IMG/VR virus record: IMGVR_UViG_3300010354_000328
Coordinates: 1-32,386 of that record
DNA from: a virus
Direction: 5' to 3' (one strand)
DNA length: 32,386 nucleotides
Shown here: piece by piece, positions 22,401 to 26,901 of the stretch
Numbering within the stretch: position 1 is the first letter of the stretch
Layout of the letters: every line of letters begins with the position of its first letter
Notes under the pieces: generated by a model
Told to the model about the DNA's origin: nothing
What the model saw: only the letters and a program-made list of their open reading frames with translations
The model's database searches: none
Program-made: the position numbers and the translations under genes

Positions 22401-22757
22401 AGTAAAAGTATTGGTTGTTAATCCAGTATATGTGATGATTTCATCGTCAATTTTAAGCAATCCATAACTAGATGGATAACCTTTTGTTGAAATGACGGGA
22501 ATAGTTGATGAAGATTCCGTTATTGAAGATGTTAAACTAGTAGTTCCAGAACGCACTTCTGGAGTTATATTATCAATTTTTAAATATTGATCTAGATTTT
22601 CTGCAATATCAACTGGACCACCTTGATATTCCTGAGAAATATAATATTGTTTTAAAAAATCAACATATTTTGGAAAATCCGATCTTACAAATTCTGGTAA
22701 TTGGCTTTCAATAACTTGCTGTACTTTAACTCTAGAATCAAAACCAGTTTGAATCAT
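10449..22757 (-). CDS. Giant gp7-position baseplate protein with YHYH domain, 4,102 aa
   Basis: This 4,102-residue virion protein sits between gp6 and gp8, the place of T4 gp7 (1,032 residues). Residues about 193-265 (SRDFYQAKGTPESFKILFKI, LYNEEPKVIDLEQYLL, LLGQTVRRTL) resemble the C-terminal part of T4 gp7 as I remember it (SYDFYSTKGIEASYKFLFKV, LYNEEVEIE). The gp7 core is therefore at the N-terminus here and some 3,800 residues follow it. Residues about 1257-1372 form a YHYH-type domain (HSPIIGWAYDGNPIYGPYG, later LDIHNGRYGKTPEFPDGVYA). Two small beta motifs recur: one beginning H-x-[FL]-x-x-G-[DE] (near 851, 981, 1669, 1832, 2951 and 3362), and one with G-x-GY. A good Shine-Dalgarno (AGAGGAAA) lies inside the end of gp6. 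It is presumably a wedge scaffold extended into an external fibre-like structure. Confidence 0.85.
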   Translation of the reverse strand: MIQTGFDSRVKVQQVIESQLPEFVRSDFPKYVDFLKQYYISQEYQGGPVDIAENLDQYLKIDNITPEVRSGTTSLTSSITESSSTIPVISTKGYPSSYGLLKIDDEIITYTGLTTNTFTGCIRGFSAITEYNSKNDPGELVFTTSNASSHNNSSTVTNLSALFLKEFYDKIRYSFAPGLEKVEFTENLDVSNFIKQSRDFYQAKGTPESFKILFKILYNEEPKVIDLEQYLLKASSADLNRKEIVIAERISGNPLNLLGQTVRRTLDTSVESSVSAVEILTRGNKTYYKLALFVGYDEDIPQGSFAISGKTRVLKAVNTNSTVISVDSTIGFPESGTIISGNNTITYTSKSVNQFFGCSGIIQPIPVASDIRSSETIFGYENGDLNKKVELRLTGVLSSFIPESDEFIAKEGEKIFVKNIGEIIENPESDKSYKEIFANSLIYNTSCRYEVSNINGSIYTLLSTIDESSLKVGDYVDILFLGSQDIVVANVQVLNIDKNLKQVQLASSVPDPSKKYDLRRRLNYATSNGANILGGNGEIISSVQNLYVDNQYAYIASNSLPNYNVSKKIIESTIPSALGSPFLSSIGQGYIQGFDEEKSSYSIISFDVDTDLQTGDSIIYESDNNSLVGLIDGREYFVQVDPQNQGFKTQIRLYPSRSFVGTESYITFIPPSSNDGIHRFILSENSDKNIGAQRLLRKFPLSQNISRNVGEDIGSGGVGLLINGVEIASPKSDNKIYYGPLTNVTVFNGGNGYDVVRLPELVVDSPISLGSTDGTIALSKAVVRGNVKDVYVDPQDFEISEVVSVVLSGGNGSGAVFEPIVTQKFREVEFDARPTLSGGGIDLTEETITFKEDHKFVNGQEIIYNPNGNSPLGISTYFKSPLPSSISNAFDRTLVNGSRYYVGWVNPKTIRLYETEFDFSVGINTVGITTENTSGVHKFRTLPKKVLQSIKVINPGSGYENRQLYVKSSGISSATNTITFKNHNFNHGDIVLYNYTKTPISGLSSDRYYKIIRNDENTFQLANAGLVSIGATISEDFDRKKYVRFSSTGIGTDPSDYGYHIFKYPDISLSVTVSYGSSITGIITATPVVTGSIVDAYLYEEGSNYGSSILNLEKTPNITIKTGKNAEVRPTIVDGKIVQVDVLSKGVEYYSTPEIRVEGSGTGAILRPVIINNKLENVIVVNSGIGYSNSNTSLRVIPRGTGAFIKTNIRPLSLNKQFRTSDEILVNGNGGLKYSWVGYSPTLGVQEFEDSLPSQNPLHSPIIGWAYDGNPIYGPYGYSQPNESQFTRLLNSGYVLDPNSVKNRPSLQEFPAGYFVDDYIFNDSGDLDIHNGRYGKTPEFPDGVYAYFAGIQTNVGSNTLQPRYPFFIGNNYKSPKIKENEFLDQSFDFNNSNLSRNTFPYKVSSDYAGNDFIIESNELINQISVVKSISRGSVDSIDIIESGKNYKINDKVLFESSDVGGGLDAIVSSLEGVDVESVKTNIETYTNSIVEWKDPRTVKIYTLPYHTLTNLDTVVISGLSMVNTKISKNHVIGFSSDRTFLQQHLPSNSVAGFVTDIYVSRIPNSLSVGSTLRIENEFLSVLNIFRNDAVLRVKRSDVGAAHTETTEISILANSFDIAVNTDYFASKPRDKVYFNPHESVGIGTTPGIGINKSYRIGNVYTPISVQTQSIYLPNHPFRTGQRVLLGKSNSKNPLAISTTPGSTAFHWPEDGEDTSAVYIINQSKDYIGFSTIAGISSSPVYITNQGSNAYDYYFESQEEQTTCQVQRITTTVGLNTYHKLQNGEEIKLIVQPNISVGIGTTSSSIKVFYDADFEKLILNFEEFNNGDVNSDQNSITLPNHGLKTGDKILYKSTSPINGLVNGEYYVYGVDINTIKLCETILDVKKEIPNIIGISSSGSGHKIGLINPQIKSYKNTNIVFDTSDSSLSNYKLKFFYDSDLKNEFVSVASTSVFNVSYGSSLTSVTLNYSDDLPPKLFYGLEKSGYISTSDKTVQFGSEILFTDSVYNNTYKISGVVGSSSTIFNINVNGEPERYSYLSSECDVLKYTTKSKTVTGGIAGIDILFPGFGYKNIPIFKSVQSDSGNGASLLPRSRSIGNINNVQILEQGFEYASDKTLRPQAAISPIIIVKDSYNLDKVNITFGGRNYFSPPKLILVDADQNLILDDNNLEPVVASGSISDVKILSPINGISLDNHRVIAVDNSNGVFISSISQSGNDITCILSTPITGFSTDVFSIGEEIFVEGIEKDSPYGTGFNSKDYNYRFFKVKSYVNTVPATVTFDLSNLTTNPGFAKSAQSGFGAVVSKSNYPTFTIEQSPSLFLNSEPLLVDTGSGFIQRDSIVSETNPGFFKIIGPYVPSTDDIVRGKYSGVQARVSEVIENSGKFGVSFSNISNLGWNDDVGKLNVSNQTTPDNDYYQNLSYSIRSSIEYEKMITSVNSLLHPSGLKNFSDTQIENSVIVDYDTVTNDIILLDIIEDKRVDTINNFDLVSDIYTVGGKSRFIKLENKTLSDYFLCLSNRVLKIDDFGPKFLNRESLTQETDVITDTIVNPYQQYLVQISDPISKETQLTEVVVLYNGASVFTLEKATLVTKNEKLGDIQGVKDDADNVYLGISPADLFDTDYDFKILKQKFISEDNTGIGTQSVGFVDLTSSNNFIGVSTNSITGIATIFSTDVNKIKSAYFNIFIKNVVKNKLYYSEVFLDHDSSNTYISDFSFDTSTGFSTSLPGSFDADIVSGNLILKYTNLDSNGVLVQSNVIGFGTTAVGIGTYRFKETLQLDGTERSSRFETLVSSGISTTNVIQLNTVLDSAVKSVIRVSYGNTSALHQVMMTHDENDSYTVQYPFLSIGSTSGIGTFGSEIDGSNVIMKFYPDQNIGESVEINSFNEILYRDFDLSNLPPTLEYGTSSYEVILSQYNAINGERREALAFDANNFGIPIFEKQFTPYNSSQVDPVTGIIKIQSHFFQTGEELIYTPTSTFPGLPASSIGIGNTLNSVGIVTNVLPNRVYAIKVSEDELKLSTRRDYAFLGIGVTITSFGQGNAHLLEMVKKDEKCIISINGVVQKPLTFTPIAYNLNSNPNAKVSVGQTFISLSGIATIRSKDLLKVNNEYMKIVNVGLAETISGPIVGFGTYKLAEVRRGSVGTAESTHDDGSIARIYRGAFTVSGRKVYFTDPPKGNANQRIGQNNLIAARDQFSGRVYLRQDYTKNVIYDDISDQFTGIGQTFEITVQGISTSGIETGSGVVFINDIYQTPTTSNNAGNNYFYGENAGKTLIQFTGISSSNGDLIISDFDINQNQLPRGGVVVALGSTNGLGFAPLVGAKVKASVGAAGSITNIVSIAYTGTGKNVSTATYNNSTGIAEITTITPHELVAGDSVKLIGLGFTTASSGIVTYLPPSGLSGSYGVAGIVSARTFTAFIGYSTSTHFYVGMGTIFPWYNLNYGSGYRQPVSIAITDSSHTGSAANISAIVGAGGTLSFVINDGGSGYSTSTVQIDIEDPSYENLPVIGVSRVATGATTECGKGLLVSLEVGASSTTGIGSTLFEVTSFKITRPGYSFEIGDVIKPIGLVTALGLSSPVREFELTVTDIFDDSFSSWQFGELDFIDSIALLQDGRRTRFPLYYNSQLLSIETDPNVLGSSDIDLSSVLLIFINGVIQEPNVAYNFSGGTSFTFSDPPGPDAKISIYFYRGTRGVDSKLINITETIKNGDIVQVYGSTSYPFQQDNRIVYNISSSDVIETNVYSGIGVTEDFTRPLYWTKQKVDRFINGDPVYKSRDSLETQIYPSAKVIYDVKPLDTEIFVDDAAFFKYEQDKYGITIDSFNLLLQDSEEPRSASLSASINSGEVTTINILDGGSGYDVASLPIKFAKPPSLDYPGNIGIGSTATGIAYVTSGIVTFVTITSPGYGYTVAPQVLVPTPTLKTELLTDIDGSAVSGFSGIITGITTTSGFGGHPLALKFFLQRKDPSLNFSELLVNYPIYIRDTNVGNGITSVDFVNSDVIGISTNFVDNIYRIHSITRDADRAFIICNIESGSNIVGIATTGTREYPIGKFSWGKLGSITRNLTNPVSIGVTGLIIDSGLSTFPTAQRRGFGLRDLGAIRKISTVKNVT

Positions 22758-22760
22758 ATT

Positions 22761-24683
22761 TTATTTCCTCTCTAATTCCCCGTTTAAATAGCTTGATGTG
22801 TAAAAATCTTTGATAAAGGCGACGCCAGATATTTCTTCACCAGAAGCAATAACATCCTTAACCATATTTATCTTACTATTTGAAACACTAAAATCCAAAT
22901 AGAGATCCTTTAATCCTATAACATCATTTGATTCGGGGACTGCTTCAATTTCAATAGTATTATTTGGTTTGTCTGTTCCCGTAATTATGATTGTTGAAAT
23001 ATTAATTTCTCCATTTTTATAATCAACAACACCTACAGATTTATAAACAACTTCATATGTTCCAGAAGAAGTTTTTCTAACTGCAGATAAAATGCCCTTT
23101 TTACTGCCATCTAGGTTTCCAAATTGATCTAGATTTGGTATGTCTGTAAAATAAACAGGATCACTAATGTTTGGAACATAAAAAGCAGTGCTTTTTATAT
23201 TTTTTCCTTCTCTATTAATATGAAACTCATTTCCAAAACAAAGCTCATACTGTGCTTGTTGATCTATAAGTGCTGCCAAATTTCTTCTTATTTTTACTTT
23301 TGTGATATTAGAAGTTATTGCAGAATCAACTCCATCAATAACTCTCAAAACTTTACTATACTTAAATCTACCCCCAAATTTATTTAAATCTACTGAAGAT
23401 GAATAAGTGTTTAATGAATTTATTATAGATGTCTTCAAATTTTCTACACTAGAAACTTGAGAAGAATTGTAGTAGATTGCAGAATCTATTTCAACATAAA
23501 GAACTTTTAGATCTACAATTTCTTGTGATATTCCACTTAAAGTATAACTCTTCAATTTAAATAAAATATTATTTTTATCAAAATTTGAAATAAAGTTACC
23601 ATTTTTTGGTTTAATACTTATTATCACCTTACCAAATTGTGGTGGGTTTAACTCCTCACCACCAACAACCGAAACTGATTGAGCATCTGGATATATTTGT
23701 GGAATGATAGCCTCATAATCTCTCGCAGTTACTGCTCTATACTGTGAAGAATATAATCTAGGTGCAAAATATTTAATTGATGAAATTGGTTCTATATCTC
23801 CGCCATTTTGAGAAGAAGAAATTATAGACGAATTAACAGCATTAGGTATTACAATGTTACCATTTTCGTTTCGGAAAGTTCCTGAAAAAGAAAAATTAGA
23901 TGCTCCATTACCATCTTTGCCATCGGTAATAATATATGTTACTGTGATTATAGTTTCATTTTCTAATTTCTTACCAAAAATTCCATCACCAAACAAAAGT
24001 TCATATTTTTCATCCTGAACTTCTTGCAACAAATAAGTCTCAGATGTTGAATCTACGTTCAAAATATTATCTATTTTTTTATATTCTCTACCCAATCCAC
24101 TATCTGCAGGTCCTTTCACATAAACAACCAGAGTCGATGTATCAATATCAGAATTTTCTAAAACAAATCTTTGATCTAAAGATCCATCAACGATAAATTG
24201 CTTTTTTAATAGTGTTCCTTGATAGATTGTTAGGGGGAAATCATCTGTCCCAAAAACAGCGTTTCCATTAATTACTGGAGTTGTGACATTTTCTGGCAAT
24301 GAAAAAATATAAGACGTACTGTTAATTGATCCAACAAATGCCAGTCCAGCCTCCAATGTTAAAGACTGAATGGAAGATGGAACAGTAACTGAAAATTTTA
24401 AAAGAGCTTTAGAGCAAGTTTTAGATCTAGGTACATATCCAATATTTCTTGCTAAAGAAACAACATTCTCTCTCAATGTTGCAGAGTCCAAAAAGGACTC
24501 ATTTACAATCATGTTAGAGTTAAATGCTGTAATATATGTGTTATATGCTAATGTATCTAAAAGCAAAGAAAAGTTAGATCCCTCAAAGTCAAAATCCGTA
24601 AAATTTGAATTTGCACGAAGATAGTCTTTGATGGATTGTTTAATTTGATCGAAATCTAGATTTGTAAACTTAGTAAAAGGCAT
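22761..24683 (-). CDS. 6: Baseplate wedge protein gp6
   Basis: This 640-residue protein is close in length to T4 gp6 (660), the wedge subunit that forms the ring joining adjacent baseplate wedges and belongs to the baseplate J-like family. The N-terminus is typical: MPFTKFTNLDFDQIKQSIKD, followed by DFEGSNFSLLLDTLAYNTYI and LRENVVSLARNIGYVPRS, a block strongly conserved in T4-like gp6 proteins. A central segment, RLYSSQYRAVTARDYEAIIP, matches the conserved J-like core. It starts one base after the gp25 stop, with that gene's terminal AGG TAA serving as Shine-Dalgarno. Its own C-terminal codons provide the ribosome site for the next gene. Expression should be late, from the gp25 promoter. Confidence 0.95.
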   Translation of the reverse strand: MPFTKFTNLDFDQIKQSIKDYLRANSNFTDFDFEGSNFSLLLDTLAYNTYITAFNSNMIVNESFLDSATLRENVVSLARNIGYVPRSKTCSKALLKFSVTVPSSIQSLTLEAGLAFVGSINSTSYIFSLPENVTTPVINGNAVFGTDDFPLTIYQGTLLKKQFIVDGSLDQRFVLENSDIDTSTLVVYVKGPADSGLGREYKKIDNILNVDSTSETYLLQEVQDEKYELLFGDGIFGKKLENETIITVTYIITDGKDGNGASNFSFSGTFRNENGNIVIPNAVNSSIISSSQNGGDIEPISSIKYFAPRLYSSQYRAVTARDYEAIIPQIYPDAQSVSVVGGEELNPPQFGKVIISIKPKNGNFISNFDKNNILFKLKSYTLSGISQEIVDLKVLYVEIDSAIYYNSSQVSSVENLKTSIINSLNTYSSSVDLNKFGGRFKYSKVLRVIDGVDSAITSNITKVKIRRNLAALIDQQAQYELCFGNEFHINREGKNIKSTAFYVPNISDPVYFTDIPNLDQFGNLDGSKKGILSAVRKTSSGTYEVVYKSVGVVDYKNGEINISTIIITGTDKPNNTIEIEAVPESNDVIGLKDLYLDFSVSNSKINMVKDVIASGEEISGVAFIKDFYTSSYLNGELERK

Positions 24684-24684
24684 T

Positions 24685-25086
24685 TTACCTAGTTGCCTCT
24701 AATATAAATGAAAATTCTTGTGTTGGAAACTCTTGACCAATAATATCGAAAAATACACTTACGTTAAATGTATTTGTATCTGGTTGAGGATCAACTTCAA
24801 CTGAAAGATTTTCAACTCTTGGTTCATAGTTTTCTATAACGATTTTAATTTGATCTTCGATAATTGAAGCCGTTGGATAATCTACAAAATCAAAAAGACT
24901 TCTTCTTATATCAGAACCTATTAGGGAATTAAAATATCTTTCAGTTGGTATTGTTTCAACCAGATTTCTTACCGCTCTGGCAATTGCCCTTTCATTAGTA
25001 ATGACGGGCAAATCTTTTGTTACAGGATGAGGATCAAAAGAAAAACTAATGTCTTTAAATGCTCTAGATACCCTTATAACTGCCAT
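24685..25086 (-). CDS. 25: Baseplate wedge protein gp25
   Basis: This 133-residue protein is the size of T4 gp25 (132 residues), the small wedge subunit of the gp25/gpW family that binds gp6 and helps start sheath assembly. The central NERAIARAVRNLVETIPTER and YFNSLIGSDIRRSLFDFVDY carry the conserved family core, including the E-R-x-F/Y-N-x-x-x-G-x-x-[IL]-R pattern (TERYFNSLIGSDIR). The order gp25-gp6-gp7-gp8 is the one expected. A TATAAATA late promoter lies 22 nt before the ATG, so this gene heads the long baseplate transcript. Confidence 0.95.
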   Translation of the reverse strand: MAVIRVSRAFKDISFSFDPHPVTKDLPVITNERAIARAVRNLVETIPTERYFNSLIGSDIRRSLFDFVDYPTASIIEDQIKIVIENYEPRVENLSVEVDPQPDTNTFNVSVFFDIIGQEFPTQEFSFILEATR

Positions 25087-25108
25087 TGTCGAAAAGTTTT
25101 CTTCAATC

Positions 25109-25116
25109 TATTTATA
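25109..25116 (-). promoter_or_regulatory. T4-type late promoter for gp25-gp6-gp7
   Basis: The minus strand reads AAATATAAATAG, with the full late core TATAAATA, 22 nt upstream of the gp25 ATG and just inside the intergenic gap after the 80-residue gene (stop at 25118). It is the probable late start for the baseplate wedge operon. Confidence 0.82.
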
Positions 25117-25117
25117 T

Positions 25118-25360
25118 TTACTTCCAGGAAGTTCCATACATTGGTTCAGTTCCATATTCCCAATCATCATAGTCATCATCATTTCTAATTTTTTCATGTA
25201 ACTCAATTTGTTTTTTAAGATCGTGCTTTGGGGCAAGATCATGCATGACTTCTTGAATAACTCTTTTTGGTGGTTCTTGATCATAATCAGTAATGAGTTT
25301 TGTGGTTCCCCACATCTCTCTCATGTAATCTGAGTTTCTATCAACTGGTAAATTAGACAT
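25118..25360 (-). CDS. Hypothetical acidic protein, 80 aa
   Basis: I do not recognise this 80-residue protein. It begins MSNLPVDRNSDYMREMWGTT and is highly charged, with a central helix-prone stretch (DLKKQIELHEKIRNDDDYDD, about residues 47-66) and an aromatic C-terminus (EPMYGTSWK). It has no membrane segment or signal peptide. The start is supported by an AGGAGC ribosome site eight bases upstream. A perfect inverted repeat (25369-25389) touches that site. It lies between speD and the gp25 promoter, so it is probably co-transcribed with speD. Function unknown. Confidence 0.75.
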   Translation of the reverse strand: MSNLPVDRNSDYMREMWGTTKLITDYDQEPPKRVIQEVMHDLAPKHDLKKQIELHEKIRNDDDYDDWEYGTEPMYGTSWK

Positions 25361-25368
25361 TTTAGCTC

Positions 25369-25389
25369 CTGTTTTATTGAATAAAACAG
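25369..25389. repeat. Perfect 10-bp inverted repeat next to a ribosome binding site
   Basis: CTGTTTTATT, a single central base, then AATAAAACAG form a perfect palindrome. On the minus strand the second arm runs directly into the AGGAGC ribosome site of the 80-residue gene. It could be an operator, a weak terminator of speD, or an RNA hairpin that controls access to the ribosome site. The sequence shows the symmetry only; the role is inference. Confidence 0.6.
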
Positions 25390-25399
25390 AACTTTTTTG

Positions 25400-25422
25400 G
25401 TAGGAGGTTGCTATCTCCCTAC
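25400..25422 (-). other. Imperfect hairpin after speD
   Basis: On the minus strand GTAGGGAG and CCTCCTAC can pair with one bulged base around a short loop, seven bases after the speD stop. It is followed by CAAAAAAG rather than a T run, so it does not look like a normal intrinsic terminator. It may stabilise the 3' end of the speD message. Confidence 0.35.
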
Positions 25423-25428
25423 TTCTAT

Positions 25429-25770
25429 TTAACGTTCGACTTCGCGCAAAGAATATGAATCAGAATTCAGATATTTAAGAATTTCTAATGCAATCAATCT
25501 AGGATTCCCTTCACCACAAGTGTAAACATCAACTGCTAAACAACCACTTTCTGGCCATGTATGGCAAGAAACATGACTTTCCGCAAGGGCAATCACGACA
25601 GTACATCCCTGGGGAATAAAACAATGGGAAAACGTGTTCAAAATGGTCATTTTTGCACGTTCAATGCCTTTGATCATGACGTCTTGTAGAGATTGCACGT
25701 CATTAATCAGTTCGTACTTTACATCATACACCTCTAAGAGTAGGTGTTTACCCATTGAAATCTGTTTCAA
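25429..25770 (-). CDS. speD: S-adenosylmethionine decarboxylase proenzyme
   Basis: This 113-residue protein is the small bacterial/archaeal type of AdoMet decarboxylase, which makes decarboxylated AdoMet, the aminopropyl donor for spermidine synthesis. It is a pyruvoyl enzyme that cleaves itself. The cleavage block AESHVSCHTWPE is intact: cleavage is expected between E64 and S65, S65 becomes the pyruvoyl group, and H70 and C85 (DVYTCG) match the catalytic His and Cys of the Thermotoga enzyme with an offset of two. GKHLLLEVYDV is the conserved N-terminus. The coordinates use a TTG start at 25770; an ATG at 25755 (MGKHLLLE) is an alternative, and neither has a clear ribosome site. speD is a known cyanophage auxiliary gene. 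A late-promoter-like AATAAATA (25792-25799) lies upstream. Confidence 0.93.
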   Translation of the reverse strand: MKQISMGKHLLLEVYDVKYELINDVQSLQDVMIKGIERAKMTILNTFSHCFIPQGCTVVIALAESHVSCHTWPESGCLAVDVYTCGEGNPRLIALEILKYLNSDSYSLREVER

Positions 25771-25791
25771 CTCAATTTTTTAGTAAAAATC

Positions 25792-25799
25792 TATTTATT
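25792..25799 (-). promoter_or_regulatory. Possible degenerate late promoter for speD
   Basis: The minus strand reads AATAAATA, seven of eight matches to the T4 late core, 21 nt before the TTG start of speD. It overlaps the TAA stop of the preceding gene (AAA TAA ATAG). Distance fits the three full matches elsewhere in the window, but a stop codon followed by AT-rich sequence can give this by chance. Confidence 0.4.
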
Positions 25800-26385
25800 T
25801 GATGTAAAAACCCCTTCTATGATAATCAACATCCTCAATAAAATTCATATTTTCAACGTTTTCATCATCCCAAACAGGTATTGCAACCGTATTATTATAC
25901 CTAAAATCAGGATTTTGGCGAAAATGCACTTCAATTAACTTTCCGCCGATGAATTCGCAGTTAATCCAGTCATATTCACCCTTCAAATTCTTTAAGATTT
26001 CGGGAAATTCTACTTTTTGGTCTATTTTTTCCCATTTTTGCCACCTATAATAGGGATCAGAGGAGTCTTTTGTGCCTAAAACGACTAATTCTGCTTCTTG
26101 ATGGTAAAAATCAACACTTAGATGAGTTCCTTCAAAGATTTCGCACCAAAATTCTGCAGGATGCATGTTATCAGTATGACTATCAATCCATTCTTTACGT
26201 GCAAAACGACCCATTCCAAGTAAATTGAATGATGGTCTGACAATATAAAAATCGGGTTTTGGAACTGTAGTTCCCGTAGGACCACAAGTATAACCCAAAA
26301 CCCGACTTAAAAATAACTTATTGTAGACCCAGAGATCATTTGGATCTATATGTTCCCACTCATCATTACAGTCTAAGTAGTACAT
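25795..26385 (-). CDS. Conserved cyanophage protein of unknown function, 196 aa
   Basis: This 196-residue soluble protein begins MYYLDCNDEWEHIDPNDLWV and ends with VDYHRRGFYIK. I recall closely similar proteins in many T4-like cyanophages, where they are unnamed. Notable segments are KPDFYIVRPSFNLLGMGRFA (about residues 43-62), AEFWCEIFEGTHLSVDFY and a strongly patterned CEFIGGKLIEVHFRQNPDF (about 144-162). The last looks like an enzyme active-site strand with its Glu, Asn and Arg, loosely like the C-terminal motif of ATP-grasp enzymes. That resemblance is weak and I do not assign the family. It is followed by speD with a 24-base gap. Confidence 0.8.
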   Translation of the reverse strand: MYYLDCNDEWEHIDPNDLWVYNKLFLSRVLGYTCGPTGTTVPKPDFYIVRPSFNLLGMGRFARKEWIDSHTDNMHPAEFWCEIFEGTHLSVDFYHQEAELVVLGTKDSSDPYYRWQKWEKIDQKVEFPEILKNLKGEYDWINCEFIGGKLIEVHFRQNPDFRYNNTVAIPVWDDENVENMNFIEDVDYHRRGFYIK

Positions 26386-26433
26386 TTATGAAAATTTGTA
26401 TTTTTACACGGTTGTTTTTACCGTGCTTTCCGA

Positions 26434-26586
26434 TCATTCTTTAATAACCCAACCATCTGGAGTGTACACCAGTTCAACTGGACCTTTTTTGGTTTCAGAA
26501 TCACTCCTTGTACCAGCAACGTAATTAAAAACCTGTGGGGATGGAGTTTCTTCTGTAAGTTCTGGTGTGGTTGCTTCTTCGCTCAT
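26434..26586 (-). CDS. Hypothetical mini-protein, 50 aa
   Basis: This 50-codon frame starts at the ATG at 26586, overlapping the TGA of the preceding mini-gene by four bases (ATGA), and stops at TGA 26436-26434. The protein begins MSEEATTPELTEETPSPQVF, an acidic low-complexity stretch, and ends with a short aromatic tail (YTPDGWVIKE) that could form one beta hairpin. The tight coupling to a recognisable cyanophage mini-gene and the clean coding pattern support it as real. I do not know its function. Confidence 0.65.
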   Translation of the reverse strand: MSEEATTPELTEETPSPQVFNYVAGTRSDSETKKGPVELVYTPDGWVIKE

Positions 26587-26732
26587 TTGCCTTGTCCTCT
26601 GTACTTTTTGCGAGCATTATTTCGAGATGTTGCAGCATATTTGGTGCCCCCACCATCTCCTTGACGAGACTTTTTGGGTGGACCAGGTATGTAGTTAGTT
26701 TTATTTAGTCCGCCTTTTGCTTTGACTGCCAT
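26583..26732 (-). CDS. Conserved basic mini-protein, 49 aa
   Basis: This 49-residue protein is very basic and glycine-rich: it begins MAVKAKGGLNKTNYIPGPPK, contains KKSRQGDGGG, and ends NNARKKYRGQGK. I recall near-identical small proteins in many T4-like cyanophages, without a known role. The composition suggests nucleic-acid binding or a disordered tail-packing role, which is inference. It starts at the first base after the stop of the 54-residue gene (26733) and overlaps the following mini-gene by four bases, so the three form a compact set downstream of the glycosyltransferase. Confidence 0.75.
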   Translation of the reverse strand: MAVKAKGGLNKTNYIPGPPKKSRQGDGGGTKYAATSRNNARKKYRGQGK

Positions 26733-26897
26733 TTAATTCTCTCCAATAATTTCAGTTTCAAGATCATTAGGGTCAGGAGAACCTGTTTGATAATATTGTA
26801 TCGCTAGGTCCTCCATAATATTCATATATTCTTCTTGTGTAAGAGAAGAAAAGATTTTACGTCCCTTACAGAGAATATTGTAAGTTTCGTTATTCAT
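26733..26897 (-). CDS. Conserved small cyanophage protein, 54 aa
   Basis: This 54-residue protein begins MNNETYNILCKGRKIFSSLT and continues QEEYMNIMEDLAIQYYQTGS with an acidic end (PNDLETEIIGEN). I chose the ATG at 26897 because it lies four bases after the glycosyltransferase stop (26902) and gives a compact protein like those I recall at this position in cyanophages. The frame stays open further upstream, but that part overlaps the glycosyltransferase and reads as out-of-frame sequence. The protein looks like two short helices. Function unknown. Confidence 0.72.
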   Translation of the reverse strand: MNNETYNILCKGRKIFSSLTQEEYMNIMEDLAIQYYQTGSPDPNDLETEIIGEN

Positions 26898-26901
26898 AAT
26901 A

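Noticed and set aside
25795-26385. ATP-grasp enzyme assignment for the 196-aa protein
   Set aside because: Only one short segment (CEFIGGKLIEVHFR) is suggestive; no P-loop-like or other ATP-grasp motif is visible in so short a protein.
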